Assembly (NCBI RefSeq): GCF_036174265.1
Contig: NZ_CP108055.1
Location: forward strand, 6,200,001-6,264,000
Origin: Streptomyces sp. NBC_00285
GTDB lineage: Bacteria; Actinomycetota; Actinomycetes; Streptomycetales; Streptomycetaceae
Direction: 5' to 3'
DNA: 64,000 nucleotides
In this document: positions 53,282 to 62,035 of the stretch, in pieces
Layout of the letters: each line of letters begins with the position of its first letter
Numbering within the stretch: position 1 is the first letter of the stretch
The notes under the pieces: model-generated
What the model saw: only the letters and a program-made list of their open reading frames with translations
What the model was told of the DNA's origin: nothing
Databases searched by the model: none
Position numbers and translations under genes: made by a program

Positions 53282-53875
53282 ATGGACACGAACGAGGCGA
53301 AGACGTACGGCATCGGTGAGCTGCTGGATCTGGCGCGCGAGCGGGCGGTTCCGGTGGTCCGGGGGATCCCGGACACGGCCCTCGACGCCCCCACGCCCTG
53401 TGCGGAGTACGACGTGAAGGCGCTGGTCAACCATCTCTTCCAGGTGGTGGTGCAGTTCCAGCGGCTGGCTGCGAAGGAGGCGTCGGACTTCGGTGCGAGC
53501 GCTCCCGACCGGGTGGCGGAGGGCTCGGACTGGCGGGAGCGGTTCGTGGCCGAGGCGGACCGGTTGGTGGTGGCGTGGTCCGCGCCCGGTGCGGAGGAGG
53601 GGGTGACCGGGGCGATGGACATGCCGGCGCGGCTGGTCGGCTCGATGGCGCTGCTCGATCTGACCGTGCATGTGTGGGACTTGGCGCGGGCGACGGGGCG
53701 GGGGTACGGGGAGGCCGACGCGGTGGTCGTGGAGGAGCTGGCGGGTGCGGTGGCTCAGCTGGAGCCGACGGCTCGGAAGATGGGGGTGTTCGGGGAGCCG
53801 GTGGGGGTGGCGGGGGATGCGTCGGCTTTTGAGCGGCTGTTGGGGCGGACCGGGAGGGATCCTGGGTGGGGGTGA
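53282..53875 (+). CDS. TIGR03086/DinB-like metal-binding protein
   Basis: A 197-aa four-helix protein of the mycothiol-dependent maleylpyruvate isomerase/DinB-like superfamily. His in VNHLFQVVVQFQRLAA and the DLTVHVWDLARATG segment supply the usual metal ligands (first two of three His). The TIGR03086 pattern TPCAEYDVKALVNHLF is clear. Function is unknown; some relatives are thiol transferases using mycothiol. It lies divergent from the AraC regulator. Confidence 0.87.
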   Translation: MDTNEAKTYGIGELLDLARERAVPVVRGIPDTALDAPTPCAEYDVKALVNHLFQVVVQFQRLAAKEASDFGASAPDRVAEGSDWRERFVAEADRLVVAWSAPGAEEGVTGAMDMPARLVGSMALLDLTVHVWDLARATGRGYGEADAVVVEELAGAVAQLEPTARKMGVFGEPVGVAGDASAFERLLGRTGRDPGWG

Positions 53876-53911
53876 ATGCGGTCGTTCGTCGGGTGCGGGC
53901 CGGTGGGGGCT

Positions 53912-53934
53912 GGTCGCGCAGTTCCCCGCGCCCC
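53912..53934 (+). repeat. Dispersed GC-rich repeat, copy F
   Basis: An exact 23-nt core copy with upstream flank GGGCCGGTGGGGGCTGG, in the 248-bp gap between the DinB-like and LLM genes, followed by tandem repeats. Confidence 0.85.
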
Positions 53935-53949
53935 TGGGTGGGTGGTGGA

Positions 53950-54046
53950 GCCGTGGGTCGAGGTTGTCCCGTGTCCGTGGGTGGGGGGTGGCGCCGTGGG
54001 TTGGCGCTGTCCCGTGTCCCTGGGTGGGGGGACCTGGGGCCGTGGG
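53950..54046. repeat. Imperfect tandem repeat, period 43-46 nt
   Basis: GCCGTGGG starts at 53950, 53993 and 54039, and TGTCCCGTGTCC occurs at 53965 and 54008, giving two full units and part of a third. GT-rich on this strand, noncoding. It separates the DinB-like gene from the LLM operon promoter. Confidence 0.7.
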
Positions 54047-54123
54047 AATAGGGGCGGGCAGGTCGTCGTTCTCCAGGCGTGCGGTTATAGTTTAACCGTC
54101 AACAACCTGGAGGGTGAGAGACC

Positions 54124-55212
54124 ATGCAGTTCGGGATCTTCAGCGTCGGCGATGTCACGCCGGACCCGACGACGGGCCGTACGCCGACCGAGCGCGAGCG
54201 GATCAAGGCCATGGTCGCCATCGCGCTGAAGGCCGAGGAGGTCGGGCTCGACGTCTTCGCGACCGGTGAGCACCACAACCCGCCCTTCGTGCCGTCGTCG
54301 CCGACGACCATGCTCGGGTACATCGCGGCGCGGACCGAGAAGCTGATCCTCTCCACCTCCACCACGCTGATCACCACCAACGACCCGGTGAAGATCGCCG
54401 AGGACTTCGCGATGCTCCAGCACCTGGCCGACGGGCGCGTCGACCTGATGATGGGCCGCGGCAACACCGGGCCGGTGTATCCGTGGTTCGGCAAGGACAT
54501 CCGCGAGGGCATCAACCTCGCCATCGAGAACTACGCCCTGCTGCGGCGGCTGTGGCGCGAGGACGTCGTGAACTGGGAGGGGAAGTTCCGGACGCCGCTC
54601 CAGGGCTTCACGTCCACGCCCCGGCCGCTGGACGGGGTCGCGCCGTTCGTCTGGCACGGGTCGATCCGGTCTCCCGAGATCGCCGAGCAGGCCGCCTACT
54701 ACGGCGACGGGTTCTTCCACAACAACATCTTCTGGCCGGCCGACCACACCAAGCAGATGGTCGAGCTGTACCGCGCCCGGTACGCCCACTACGGGCACGG
54801 GACGGCCGAGCAGGCGATCGTGGGGCTGGGTGGGCAGGTGTTCATGCGCCGGAACTCGCAGGACGCCGTGCGTGAGTTCCGCCCCTACTTCGACGTTGCC
54901 CCCGTGTACGGACACGGACCCTCCCTTGAGGACTTCACCGACCAGACCCCGCTGACCGTGGGCTCCCCCGAGCAGGTCATCGAGAAGACGCTGAAGTTCC
55001 GCGAGTACGCCGGGGACTACCAGCGCCAGCTGTTCCTCGTGGACCACGCCGGGCTGCCCCTGAAGACCGTCCTGGAGCAGCTCGACATGCTCGGCGAGGA
55101 GGTCGTGCCGGTGCTGCGCAAGGAGTTCGCGGTGGGCCGGCCGGCCGGGGTGCCGGACGCTCCCACGCACGCGTCGCTGCTCACCACCGCCCGCAAGGAG
55201 GCCGCCGTATGA
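54124..55212 (+). CDS. LLM-class flavin-dependent oxidoreductase
   Basis: A 362-aa luciferase-like monooxygenase (CE1758-type). Signatures: VGLDVFATGEHHNPPFVPSS, then STTLITTNDPVKIAEDFAML, DGRVDLMMGRGNTGPVYPWF. It uses reduced FMN supplied by the partner enzyme downstream, whose start overlaps its stop (ATGA). The substrate is unknown. The ATG follows GGAGGGTGAGAG. A TATAGT element at 54086-54091 and GGTTA-TAGTT-TAACC inverted repeat mark the promoter/operator. Confidence 0.93.
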   Translation: MQFGIFSVGDVTPDPTTGRTPTERERIKAMVAIALKAEEVGLDVFATGEHHNPPFVPSSPTTMLGYIAARTEKLILSTSTTLITTNDPVKIAEDFAMLQHLADGRVDLMMGRGNTGPVYPWFGKDIREGINLAIENYALLRRLWREDVVNWEGKFRTPLQGFTSTPRPLDGVAPFVWHGSIRSPEIAEQAAYYGDGFFHNNIFWPADHTKQMVELYRARYAHYGHGTAEQAIVGLGGQVFMRRNSQDAVREFRPYFDVAPVYGHGPSLEDFTDQTPLTVGSPEQVIEKTLKFREYAGDYQRQLFLVDHAGLPLKTVLEQLDMLGEEVVPVLRKEFAVGRPAGVPDAPTHASLLTTARKEAAV

Positions 55213-55829
55213 AGCTCGTCGTCGTTTCCGCGGGGCTGAGCGTGCCCTCGTCCACGCGGCTGCTGGGGGACCGGCTGGCCGCGGCCGTGGGCCGGACGGC
55301 CGAGGGCCCGGTGGAGGTGCGTGTCGTGGAGCTGCGGGAACTCGCCGTGGACATCGCGCACCACTTCACCAACGGGTTCGCGGGCCGTGCGCTGGCCGCC
55401 GCTCAGGAGGCGGTGACCGGGGCCGACGGGCTGATCGTCGTCACGCCCGTGTTCTCGGCGTCGTACAGCGGACTGTTCAAGTCGTTCTTCGACGTGCTGG
55501 AGCCGGAGGCGCTGGCCGGGAAGCCCGTGCTGATCGCGGCGACCGGCGGCACGGCCCGGCACTCTCTCGTGCTGGAGCACGCGCTGCGGCCGCTCTTCGC
55601 CCACCTGAAGGCCGTCGTCGTGCCGACCGGTGTGTACGCCGCGTCGGAGGACTGGGGCGCCGAGGGGCTGGACGGGCGGATCGAGCGGGCCGCGGGGGAA
55701 CTGGCGAGGCTGATGTCCGGGCTGTCGGCAGGGCGGCCGTCCGCCGGGCGAGGTCCGGAGACCGGCGCGGTCGGCGGGTTCGCCGGGGTGGTGCCGTTCG
55801 AGGAGCGGCTGGCGGCGCTGCGGGTCTGA
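55209..55829 (+). CDS. NADPH-dependent FMN reductase (CE1759-type)
   Basis: A 206-aa flavodoxin-like reductase: N-terminal VVVSAGLSVPSSTRLL (phosphate loop), VTPVFSASYSGLFKSFFDVL, and ATGGTARHSL. It makes reduced FMN for the upstream LLM monooxygenase; overlap of 4 nt couples their translation. The last 45 residues are Gly/Ser/Pro-rich. An imperfect hairpin at 55891-55929 follows. Confidence 0.93.
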   Translation: MKLVVVSAGLSVPSSTRLLGDRLAAAVGRTAEGPVEVRVVELRELAVDIAHHFTNGFAGRALAAAQEAVTGADGLIVVTPVFSASYSGLFKSFFDVLEPEALAGKPVLIAATGGTARHSLVLEHALRPLFAHLKAVVVPTGVYAASEDWGAEGLDGRIERAAGELARLMSGLSAGRPSAGRGPETGAVGGFAGVVPFEERLAALRV

Positions 55830-55890
55830 GCCCGACGGGACCCACGCCGACCGGCCTGTCCGGCGACTGGGCACAGGCTCTTCGCGCGGC

Positions 55891-55929
55891 GGCCCGGTAC
55901 TGAGGGAAAACACCCCCCGGTACCGGGCC
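55891..55929 (+). terminator. Hairpin downstream of the FMN reductase gene
   Basis: A 10-bp stem GGCCCGGTAC/GTACCGGGCC with a 19-nt loop, 62 nt after the reductase stop. No T-run follows. It probably ends the LLM operon or folds in the leader of the two-component genes. Confidence 0.6.
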
Positions 55930-56012
55930 GACACGGTGAGAGGCCAGTAAGAAGGACGACTGCGGGACTGCTCACCTCGGCCAACTGCCACAGGCCTTGG
56001 CAGACTGGGTCC

Positions 56013-56738
56013 GTGCCCCCAAATCTGCTGCTCGCCGAAGACGACCGCGCCATCCGTCACGCCCTGGAACGCGCCCTGACCCTGGAGGGCTACCAGGTCA
56101 CCGCGGTCGCCGACGGCGTCGAGGCGCTGGCGCAGGCCCACAAGACGCCGCCGGACGTGCTCGTCCTCGACGTGATGATGCCCGGGATCGACGGACTCCA
56201 GGTCTGCAGGGTGCTGCGCGCCGAGGGCGACCGGACGCCGATCCTCATGCTGACGGCGCTCGTGGAGACCCAGGACCGGATCGCCGGCCTGGACGCGGGC
56301 GCCGACGACTACGTGGTCAAGCCGTTCGACGTCGAGGAGGTCTTCGCCCGGCTGCGCGCCCTGCTGCGGCGTACCAGCGCGGAGGGAATGGCCCCGGCCG
56401 GCGCCGCGCCGAAGACGGCCCTTCCCGAGCTGCCCCAGGGCCGGATCGAGGCGGCGGGACTGCGCATGGACATCCAGGCCAGGCGGGCCTGGCGCGGGAC
56501 GCGCGAGCTGGAACTGACCCGTACCGAGTTCGAGCTGCTGGAGTTGCTCGTGCGCAACGCGGGCATCGTGCTGGACCACTCGACCATCTACGACCGGATC
56601 TGGGGCTACGACTTCGGGCCCGGCTCCAAGAACCTCGCCGTGTACGTCGGCTACCTGCGCCGCAAGCTCGACGACCCCGGCGCGCCCCAGCTGATCCACA
56701 CGGTGCGTGGCGTGGGTTACGTGCTCCGGGAGGACTGA
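56013..56738 (+). CDS. OmpR-family response regulator
   Basis: A 241-aa response regulator. The receiver domain (1-118) shows the acidic pair in LLAEDDRAIRHAL, phosphoacceptor Asp in VLVLDVMMPGIDGLQ, Thr in ILMLTAL, and Lys in DYVVKPFD. The winged-helix effector (about 145-240) includes LELTRTEFELLELLVRNAG and the C-terminal IHTVRGVGYVLRED. It starts at GTG and is followed directly by its kinase gene, with no gap. Resembles MprA-type regulators. Confidence 0.95.
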   Translation: MPPNLLLAEDDRAIRHALERALTLEGYQVTAVADGVEALAQAHKTPPDVLVLDVMMPGIDGLQVCRVLRAEGDRTPILMLTALVETQDRIAGLDAGADDYVVKPFDVEEVFARLRALLRRTSAEGMAPAGAAPKTALPELPQGRIEAAGLRMDIQARRAWRGTRELELTRTEFELLELLVRNAGIVLDHSTIYDRIWGYDFGPGSKNLAVYVGYLRRKLDDPGAPQLIHTVRGVGYVLRED

Positions 56739-58163
56739 GTGGGGCGGCTGGACCGGCTGTGGGCCCGGCCCCGGCCCCGGCTGCTGTCCCTGCGGACCAC
56801 GTTCGCCGTGTCCTTCGCCGCGGTGACGGCCGCGGTGACCGTCCTCGTCGGTGTGCTGTCCTACAGCGCCGCCGCCCGGCTGGTGCGGGTGGACCAGGAG
56901 TCCGTGTTCGACCAGGTCGTGCAGGATCTGCGGGACGAGGTGAGCCAGCACCGGATGACGCCGGAGGACTTCTCGTCCTCGGCACCGGGCCATGACCTCG
57001 TGCGGCCCGCCCGTACGGACGTGCAGGTGCTGGGGCCCTCCGGGGCCGTCGCCGACCCGGGGCGTCCCGCGCTGCCGGTGATCTCCGCCGACCGGCGGAT
57101 CGCGGCCGACGGCTCCGCGGGGCGGATGGCGCTGCACAAGGAGGTCTCGGTCGGCAGCGACGCCTACCGGATCGCCACCGTCTCGCTCGGCGGCGGGCGG
57201 GGGGCCGTGCAGGTGGCCCAGGAGTTCAGTGACACCGAGGATCTGCTGCGGGCGCTGCAGCAGCGGACGTTTCTGCTCATGGTCGCGGTGGTGGTGGGGG
57301 CCGGGCTGTTCGGATGGTGGCTGGCCCGGCGGATCACGCGGCGGCTGGTGATCCTGACGTCCGCCGCCGAGGATGTCGCGCGGACCCGGCGGCTCGGTAT
57401 CGAGGTGCCGGTCACCGGCTACGACGAGGTGGGGCGGCTCGGGCGTGCGTTCGACCGGATGCTGGGCCGGCTCGCGCAGTCCGAGGAGGACCAGCGCAGG
57501 CTCGTGCAGGACGCGGGGCACGAGCTGCGGACGCCGTTGACGTCGCTGCGCACGAACATCTCGCTGCTGCGCCGGATCGACGAGCTGCCGCCCGCCACCC
57601 GTGACGACCTGGTCGCCGATCTCACCCAGGAAGCCAGGGAGTTGACCGATCTGGTGAACGAGCTGGTCGACCTCGCGGCGGGGCAGGCGGACAACGAGCC
57701 GCCCCAGCGGGTGGACCTCGCCGACGTCGCCGAGGAGGTGGCAGGGCTGGCCCGGCGGCGCACCGGCCGGGAGGTCGTGGTGCACGCCGGTGATTTCACG
57801 ACCACCGACGGGCGGCCGGGGATGCTTCAGCGGGCGATCTCGAACCTCGTGGAGAACGCGGCGAAGTTCGACCGGGACGGCACCGCGCCGATCGAGATCT
57901 CCGTCTCCGGGATCACTGCGGCCGGGCCGGTGCGGGTGGAGGTGCTGGACCGGGGGCCGGGTATCACCGACGTCGACCTGGTGCGGGTCTTCGACCGCTT
58001 CTACCGGGCGGCGGACGCTCGGTCGTTGCCGGGGTCGGGGCTCGGCCTTTCGATCGTGCGGGAGGTGGCGTTGTCCCACGGGGGAGCACCGTTCGCGTTC
58101 CCCCGCGACGGGGGCGGCACGGTCATCGGATTCACGGTCGGCGGGGACGCCCCCGGCCGCTGA
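56739..58163 (+). CDS. Sensor histidine kinase
   Basis: A 474-aa membrane kinase. Two membrane helices (about 22-42 and 168-190) flank an extracellular sensor domain. HAMP region follows (LARRITRRLVILTSAAEDVA). The phosphoacceptor His lies in QDAGHELRTPLTSLRTN; N-box NLVENAAKFDRDG and G boxes DRGPGITDVD and GSGLGLSIV are intact. It starts with GTG immediately after the regulator stop. A terminator follows at 58220. The signal is unknown. Confidence 0.95.
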   Translation: MGRLDRLWARPRPRLLSLRTTFAVSFAAVTAAVTVLVGVLSYSAAARLVRVDQESVFDQVVQDLRDEVSQHRMTPEDFSSSAPGHDLVRPARTDVQVLGPSGAVADPGRPALPVISADRRIAADGSAGRMALHKEVSVGSDAYRIATVSLGGGRGAVQVAQEFSDTEDLLRALQQRTFLLMVAVVVGAGLFGWWLARRITRRLVILTSAAEDVARTRRLGIEVPVTGYDEVGRLGRAFDRMLGRLAQSEEDQRRLVQDAGHELRTPLTSLRTNISLLRRIDELPPATRDDLVADLTQEARELTDLVNELVDLAAGQADNEPPQRVDLADVAEEVAGLARRRTGREVVVHAGDFTTTDGRPGMLQRAISNLVENAAKFDRDGTAPIEISVSGITAAGPVRVEVLDRGPGITDVDLVRVFDRFYRAADARSLPGSGLGLSIVREVALSHGGAPFAFPRDGGGTVIGFTVGGDAPGR

Positions 58164-58219
58164 GCCTCCCGCCGCCGGCGGCGGCTCGACGTGGACCCGC
58201 GGCCGATCCACCCGCCCGT

Positions 58220-58248
58220 ACGGCAGCGCCTCTTCAGGGCGCTGCCGT
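58220..58248. terminator. Bidirectional terminator after the two-component operon
   Basis: An 11-bp stem ACGGCAGCGCC/GGCGCTGCCGT with a 7-nt loop, between convergent genes. A further GC palindrome CCGCCGCCGGCGGCGG lies at 58169-58184. Confidence 0.82.
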
Positions 58249-58278
58249 TCCTCGTCGGGCCTCTGCAAGCTCGCCCGG

Positions 58279-59634
58279 TCAGTTCGCCGTCCTGCCGAAG
58301 CAGCGTTCCAGCTCGTTCAGGTCGTAGAACTTGCTGCCCTTCGAGACGGGCCTGCAGGCCGCCTTGAAGGCCGTCTCCTTCTCGTTGTAGAGCATGCGGA
58401 CCAGGAAGGCGTTGCCCTTGCGGTACAGGTCCCACTGGATGTTCGCGCCGAGCGGGGCCACGGCGGCGCCCCGCCAGGGGTTGGTGGCGTACGTGTACGG
58501 CGTGGCCGTCGTGACGCCCTGCGTGCTGCCCGGCAGGCCCATCAGCGCGGCCAGCGGGATGATCTCCTCGGCGTGGGTGAAGCGGAGTTCGGCGCCCAGG
58601 TCGCCGGTGCCGGCGCGCTTGGCCTCCACCTGCTTGAACAGGTCGTCGAGCAGGACGCCCGCCATCTTGTACGTGATGTCGCTGTCGGCGAATCCGGGGC
58701 CCTTCTCGTAGAAGTCCTCGGCGTCACTGAGGTAGCCGAACCAGTCGGCGTCCCGCTTCGCGATGAACTTCTCCAGGCCCCAGCCCCTGCCGCCGGGGCT
58801 CTCCTCGCGCATGGCCGGGGCGATGGCGTACAGGTTGTAGACGGCCTGGGCCGCTGCCACCTGGTCGTCGGGGGCGAGGGTGTCGACGAAGGACGTACGG
58901 AAGAGCTTCTTCAGTACGCCGCGGGCCGCGCTGTGGGTCCTCGGCTGGTCGGTGACGCTCTTCAGGGTGTCCGCGAGGCGCTGGTCGTTCGCTATGTAGT
59001 CGCGGTACGCCTTGCCGCCGGCGGCCTTGTGGAAGTACAGCAGGTCGACGTCCGTGCGGGTTGCGCCGATGAGCGGCTTGAGCTCCGGGTCCTTCTCGGC
59101 GAGGGTCCCGGCGTAGATGTTCGCGCTGTCCACGGCCCGGCCCTGGCCGGAGCTGACGACGTCGATCTTCTCGCCCGTCTTCGCGATCGTGGCGAAGAGG
59201 CCGGGCAGTCGCTGTGCCAGGCGGGTGGCGGTGTCGCGGAGTTCCTGCTTGCCGCGGCCGCTGAGGTCGCCGTAGCCGACCGCGCTCATGGCGCTCTGGA
59301 GCGCCTGCACCTTCGGGCCGAACTCCCGGCCCTTCGCGGTGAGTCCGTCGGCCGCCCGCGCCTTCTCCAGCAGGGCGAGGACCAGGTCGCCGTCGTCGCT
59401 GTCGGTCGCGGCGCGGGAGCCGTGCCGGGAGACGTTCTCCGTGAACACGGGGACGAAACCGGCGGGCGCCTTCTGGTAGGTGCGGGGGTTCTGGCCGGGC
59501 TCGTAGGGAGCCTTCGTCCCGTAGCTGTCGCTGTCGCTGCGGTGCTCGGACACGGCCTGGGCGGGGAACGCGGCGGTCGCGAGGAGGGCGGCGAGCCCTG
59601 CGGTGGCCAGGGCGGGGGTGACACGTCTCATCAT
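58279..59634 (-). CDS. Secreted histidine-type phosphatase (MINPP/phytase-like)
   Basis: A 451-aa exported histidine phosphatase. Signal peptide residues 1-28 (ATAGLAALLATAAFPAQAV). The RHGxR motif is NVSRHGSRAATDSDDGD; the second catalytic block is FTHAEEIIPLAALMG, with HAE rather than HD, the form seen in multiple inositol polyphosphate phosphatases and some phytases. It likely releases phosphate from inositol phosphates or other phosphomonoesters outside the cell. Two adjacent ATG codons start it; the ribosome site is weak. Confidence 0.9.
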   Translation of the reverse strand: MMRRVTPALATAGLAALLATAAFPAQAVSEHRSDSDSYGTKAPYEPGQNPRTYQKAPAGFVPVFTENVSRHGSRAATDSDDGDLVLALLEKARAADGLTAKGREFGPKVQALQSAMSAVGYGDLSGRGKQELRDTATRLAQRLPGLFATIAKTGEKIDVVSSGQGRAVDSANIYAGTLAEKDPELKPLIGATRTDVDLLYFHKAAGGKAYRDYIANDQRLADTLKSVTDQPRTHSAARGVLKKLFRTSFVDTLAPDDQVAAAQAVYNLYAIAPAMREESPGGRGWGLEKFIAKRDADWFGYLSDAEDFYEKGPGFADSDITYKMAGVLLDDLFKQVEAKRAGTGDLGAELRFTHAEEIIPLAALMGLPGSTQGVTTATPYTYATNPWRGAAVAPLGANIQWDLYRKGNAFLVRMLYNEKETAFKAACRPVSKGSKFYDLNELERCFGRTAN

Positions 59635-59700
59635 GTGCGCATCGTTTGCGGGGGACGTGAACGACGGATGACCGTGGGGCGGCACCCGGGTGTTCATCGC

Positions 59701-60612
59701 CTACGGGCGTGAAGCGGCCGTGGGAACCGGGTCCGTGGGAGCCGGGTCCGTGGCGGCCGGGTCGGGTTCGGGCCGCAGGTGCAGGGGCCTCGTCTCCAGC
59801 GCCGCGCGTGCCGCCGTCAGGGCCGGGTGGGTCTGTTGCGCGACCCGGCGGAAGGTCTCCTGCGCGGTGCGGGCCGGCCAGGCCGGTGGCAGATGGCGGG
59901 CGGGCAGTCGCGGGTCCGTGCGGATGGTCCACAGCCACTCGCTGACCAGGCGCAGGCGGGTGCCGATCGGGTCGGTGTCGGGGCCGTTGCCCAGGTGGGC
60001 GCTCCAGCGCTTGTCGAAGGCGACGTAGCGGGCGGCGATGGACTCCAGGTCCCAGGTGTCGCGGATCATCTGCGCGATGTCGGTCACCTCGGCGGCCTGC
60101 GCGTGGAAGATCTTCACGTGGGCGGTGAGGCTCAGTTCGGCCACGACCGCGGAGACGTCGACATGACCCGGGGCGATCCACAGCCCGCTGTACAGCGCGC
60201 CGAATCCCGACCAGGCGAGCCGTGAGCGCAGGTCGTGGCGCTGGCGCTTCCAGGAGTCGGGCAGGGAGAAGCCGAGCAGGGTCCAGGAACCGTCCCAGTC
60301 GTCGTTGACGGCGCCCTGCTCCCAGATGCGGGTACGGCCGTCGATCAGGACGCGGGTGGCCTGCGGGGTCAGGCCGAAGAACATCTTGCGGCCCTCGCGC
60401 TGACGCTGCAGCAGACCCCGGTTGACCATGCGGGTCAGCGTGGAACGCACGGCCTGTTCGCCGACGCCGACGCGGCCCAGTACGTCGATGATGCTGCCCG
60501 AGTAGACGCCCAGTTCGCCCTCTTCGAGGACGTGGTTGCCGAAGAAGGCGAGCATGAGCGACTGCGGGCGCGGCTGCGGCCCGTCCGCGGTGTCCAGGAT
60601 GTCGTCGTCCAC
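59701..60612 (-). CDS. PaaX-family transcriptional regulator
   Basis: A 303-aa regulator. N-terminal winged helix (about 15-90: SLMLAFFGNHVLEEGELGVY, then AVRSTLTRMVNRGLLQRQRE) and the PaaX C-terminal domain (SLPDSWKRQRHDLRSRLAWS; RDTWDLESIAARYVAFDKRW). In other bacteria PaaX responds to phenylacetyl-CoA. No phenylacetate genes are nearby, so its targets may be the esterase/transporter unit to its right. The last 30 residues are Pro/Asp-rich. GTG at 60612 is preferred. Confidence 0.9.
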   Translation of the reverse strand: MDDDILDTADGPQPRPQSLMLAFFGNHVLEEGELGVYSGSIIDVLGRVGVGEQAVRSTLTRMVNRGLLQRQREGRKMFFGLTPQATRVLIDGRTRIWEQGAVNDDWDGSWTLLGFSLPDSWKRQRHDLRSRLAWSGFGALYSGLWIAPGHVDVSAVVAELSLTAHVKIFHAQAAEVTDIAQMIRDTWDLESIAARYVAFDKRWSAHLGNGPDTDPIGTRLRLVSEWLWTIRTDPRLPARHLPPAWPARTAQETFRRVAQQTHPALTAARAALETRPLHLRPEPDPAATDPAPTDPVPTAASRP

Positions 60613-60664
60613 GGGGGCAAGGGTACGACCGCCCGCCGGTCGTGCGGCGGGCGGTCGTCCGAGG

Positions 60665-62035
60665 TCACCGGCGGTCGGCGGGGTGGGCAAGGTCGTACGG
60701 CCGCAGGTAGGGGGTCGGGTGGTACGTGACGTAGCGGGTGGGGGTGGTGGGGTCGGCCTCGGTGGCGCGGGTGTTGAGGGACGCCGGGTCGGTGCCGTGC
60801 CAGCCGCCGGTGGCCACGCGGTCCTCCAGGGTGTGGAGGGCGGCGAGTTGTTCGGCGGGGCTGAAGGTGCAGTGGCCGGCGTTGTCGACGTAGGCCTGGC
60901 GGAGCAGGGGAGCGGAACCGGCGGCGGTGACCGCGCGGCGCAGGGCGCTCTCCGTCTGGACGGGGACCAGGGGGTCGCCGATCGTGTGGATGGAGAGCTG
61001 GGGCTTGGCGAGCTTGCCGGTGAAGCTGCTGGTGCTGCTCATCCAGGCGACGGCGGCCGGGTCGGCGCTGATGCGGGGGGCCTTGTTCAGCGCGGCGAGG
61101 TCCTTGCCGAGGGACAGGCCGGCCTTCTTGTACAGCTCGGTGACCTCCTTGCGGACGGAGGACTTCCCGAGCAGCCGCGCGTAGTCGACGCCGGTGTTCC
61201 AGGACATGTTGCCGCCCGCGCGGACCTCGGCCTCCTGGCGCCGGTTGAAGGCGGCGATCTTCAGCAGGCCCTTGACGGCGTCGTACTGGTTGGCCTGCTG
61301 TGCGTCCCAGTCGGTCGCGGCGGGGCGGGTCTGGGTCGGCGCGTTCCAGACGGGGATGTTGTGGAGGGCGGCGGCGAGGGCGACACGGGCCCGGCCCTGG
61401 GCCGTCGACTGGGCGGAGTCGACCGTGGCGGTCAGGGTGTTCGCCGCGTCGGTGGCTGCCTGCTGGGTCGGGAGGTTCACCAGCGGGACGTCGGAGCCGA
61501 GGAGCGTCTTGAGGGCGAACACCGGGTCGAGGGTGTTGTTCCAGTTGGCGACGCCGCCGTGGACCAGGCCGCACATGGACAGCGAGCCGTCGATCGCGTC
61601 CGGGTGGCGTTCGGCTATCGCCGTGGTGACCAGGCCGCCGTACGACCGTCCCCAGGCGAGGGTGAGGGAGGCCTGGCCGAAGCGGGTGGTGAAGGCCTTC
61701 AGGGTGGCCATCTGGTCGGGGACCGCGTCGGTGACGGCCCAGCCGGTGGACGCGTACGAGGAGCCGATGAGGGCGTAACCCTGCTGGAGGAGGAGGGGCT
61801 TGGTGGCCGCGTCCGGAGCGTCCTGGGCGGGGTTGGCGGGGCCCGCGTTGTAGCCGTGGCTGAACAGGAGGACGGTGCCGTTCCAGTTGGTGGGGACGTC
61901 CATCATGTACGTGGCGCCGGAGGGGAGTTGACCGTCCACGTGGGTGGTGTCCGCGTCGGCCGCAGTGGCGGCGGGTGCGGCGGTGAGGGTGAGCAGGAAG
62001 GCCGCCGTGCAGGCGATGCGGGTGCCGTGCCTCAT
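60665..62035 (-). CDS. Secreted alpha/beta hydrolase (esterase/peptidase-like)
   Basis: A 456-aa exported hydrolase. Signal peptide (AFLLTLTAAPAATA, cleavage near residue 26). The nucleophile Ser is in AWGRSYGGLVTTA, and the late catalytic region has IGDPLVPVQ and DNAGHCTF (His). An insertion domain fills about 190-330. Substrate unknown. The ATG overlaps the stop of the upstream transporter gene (ATGA); the pair would act together: extracellular cleavage and import, which is an inference. Confidence 0.9.
   Translation of the reverse strand: MRHGTRIACTAAFLLTLTAAPAATAADADTTHVDGQLPSGATYMMDVPTNWNGTVLLFSHGYNAGPANPAQDAPDAATKPLLLQQGYALIGSSYASTGWAVTDAVPDQMATLKAFTTRFGQASLTLAWGRSYGGLVTTAIAERHPDAIDGSLSMCGLVHGGVANWNNTLDPVFALKTLLGSDVPLVNLPTQQAATDAANTLTATVDSAQSTAQGRARVALAAALHNIPVWNAPTQTRPAATDWDAQQANQYDAVKGLLKIAAFNRRQEAEVRAGGNMSWNTGVDYARLLGKSSVRKEVTELYKKAGLSLGKDLAALNKAPRISADPAAVAWMSSTSSFTGKLAKPQLSIHTIGDPLVPVQTESALRRAVTAAGSAPLLRQAYVDNAGHCTFSPAEQLAALHTLEDRVATGGWHGTDPASLNTRATEADPTTPTRYVTYHPTPYLRPYDLAHPADRR

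Noticed and set aside
55017..58268. A 1083-codon open frame antisense to the LLM operon and two-component genes
   Set aside because: All sense genes have intact catalytic motifs; the antisense product is repetitive Arg/Pro/Gly/His-rich.
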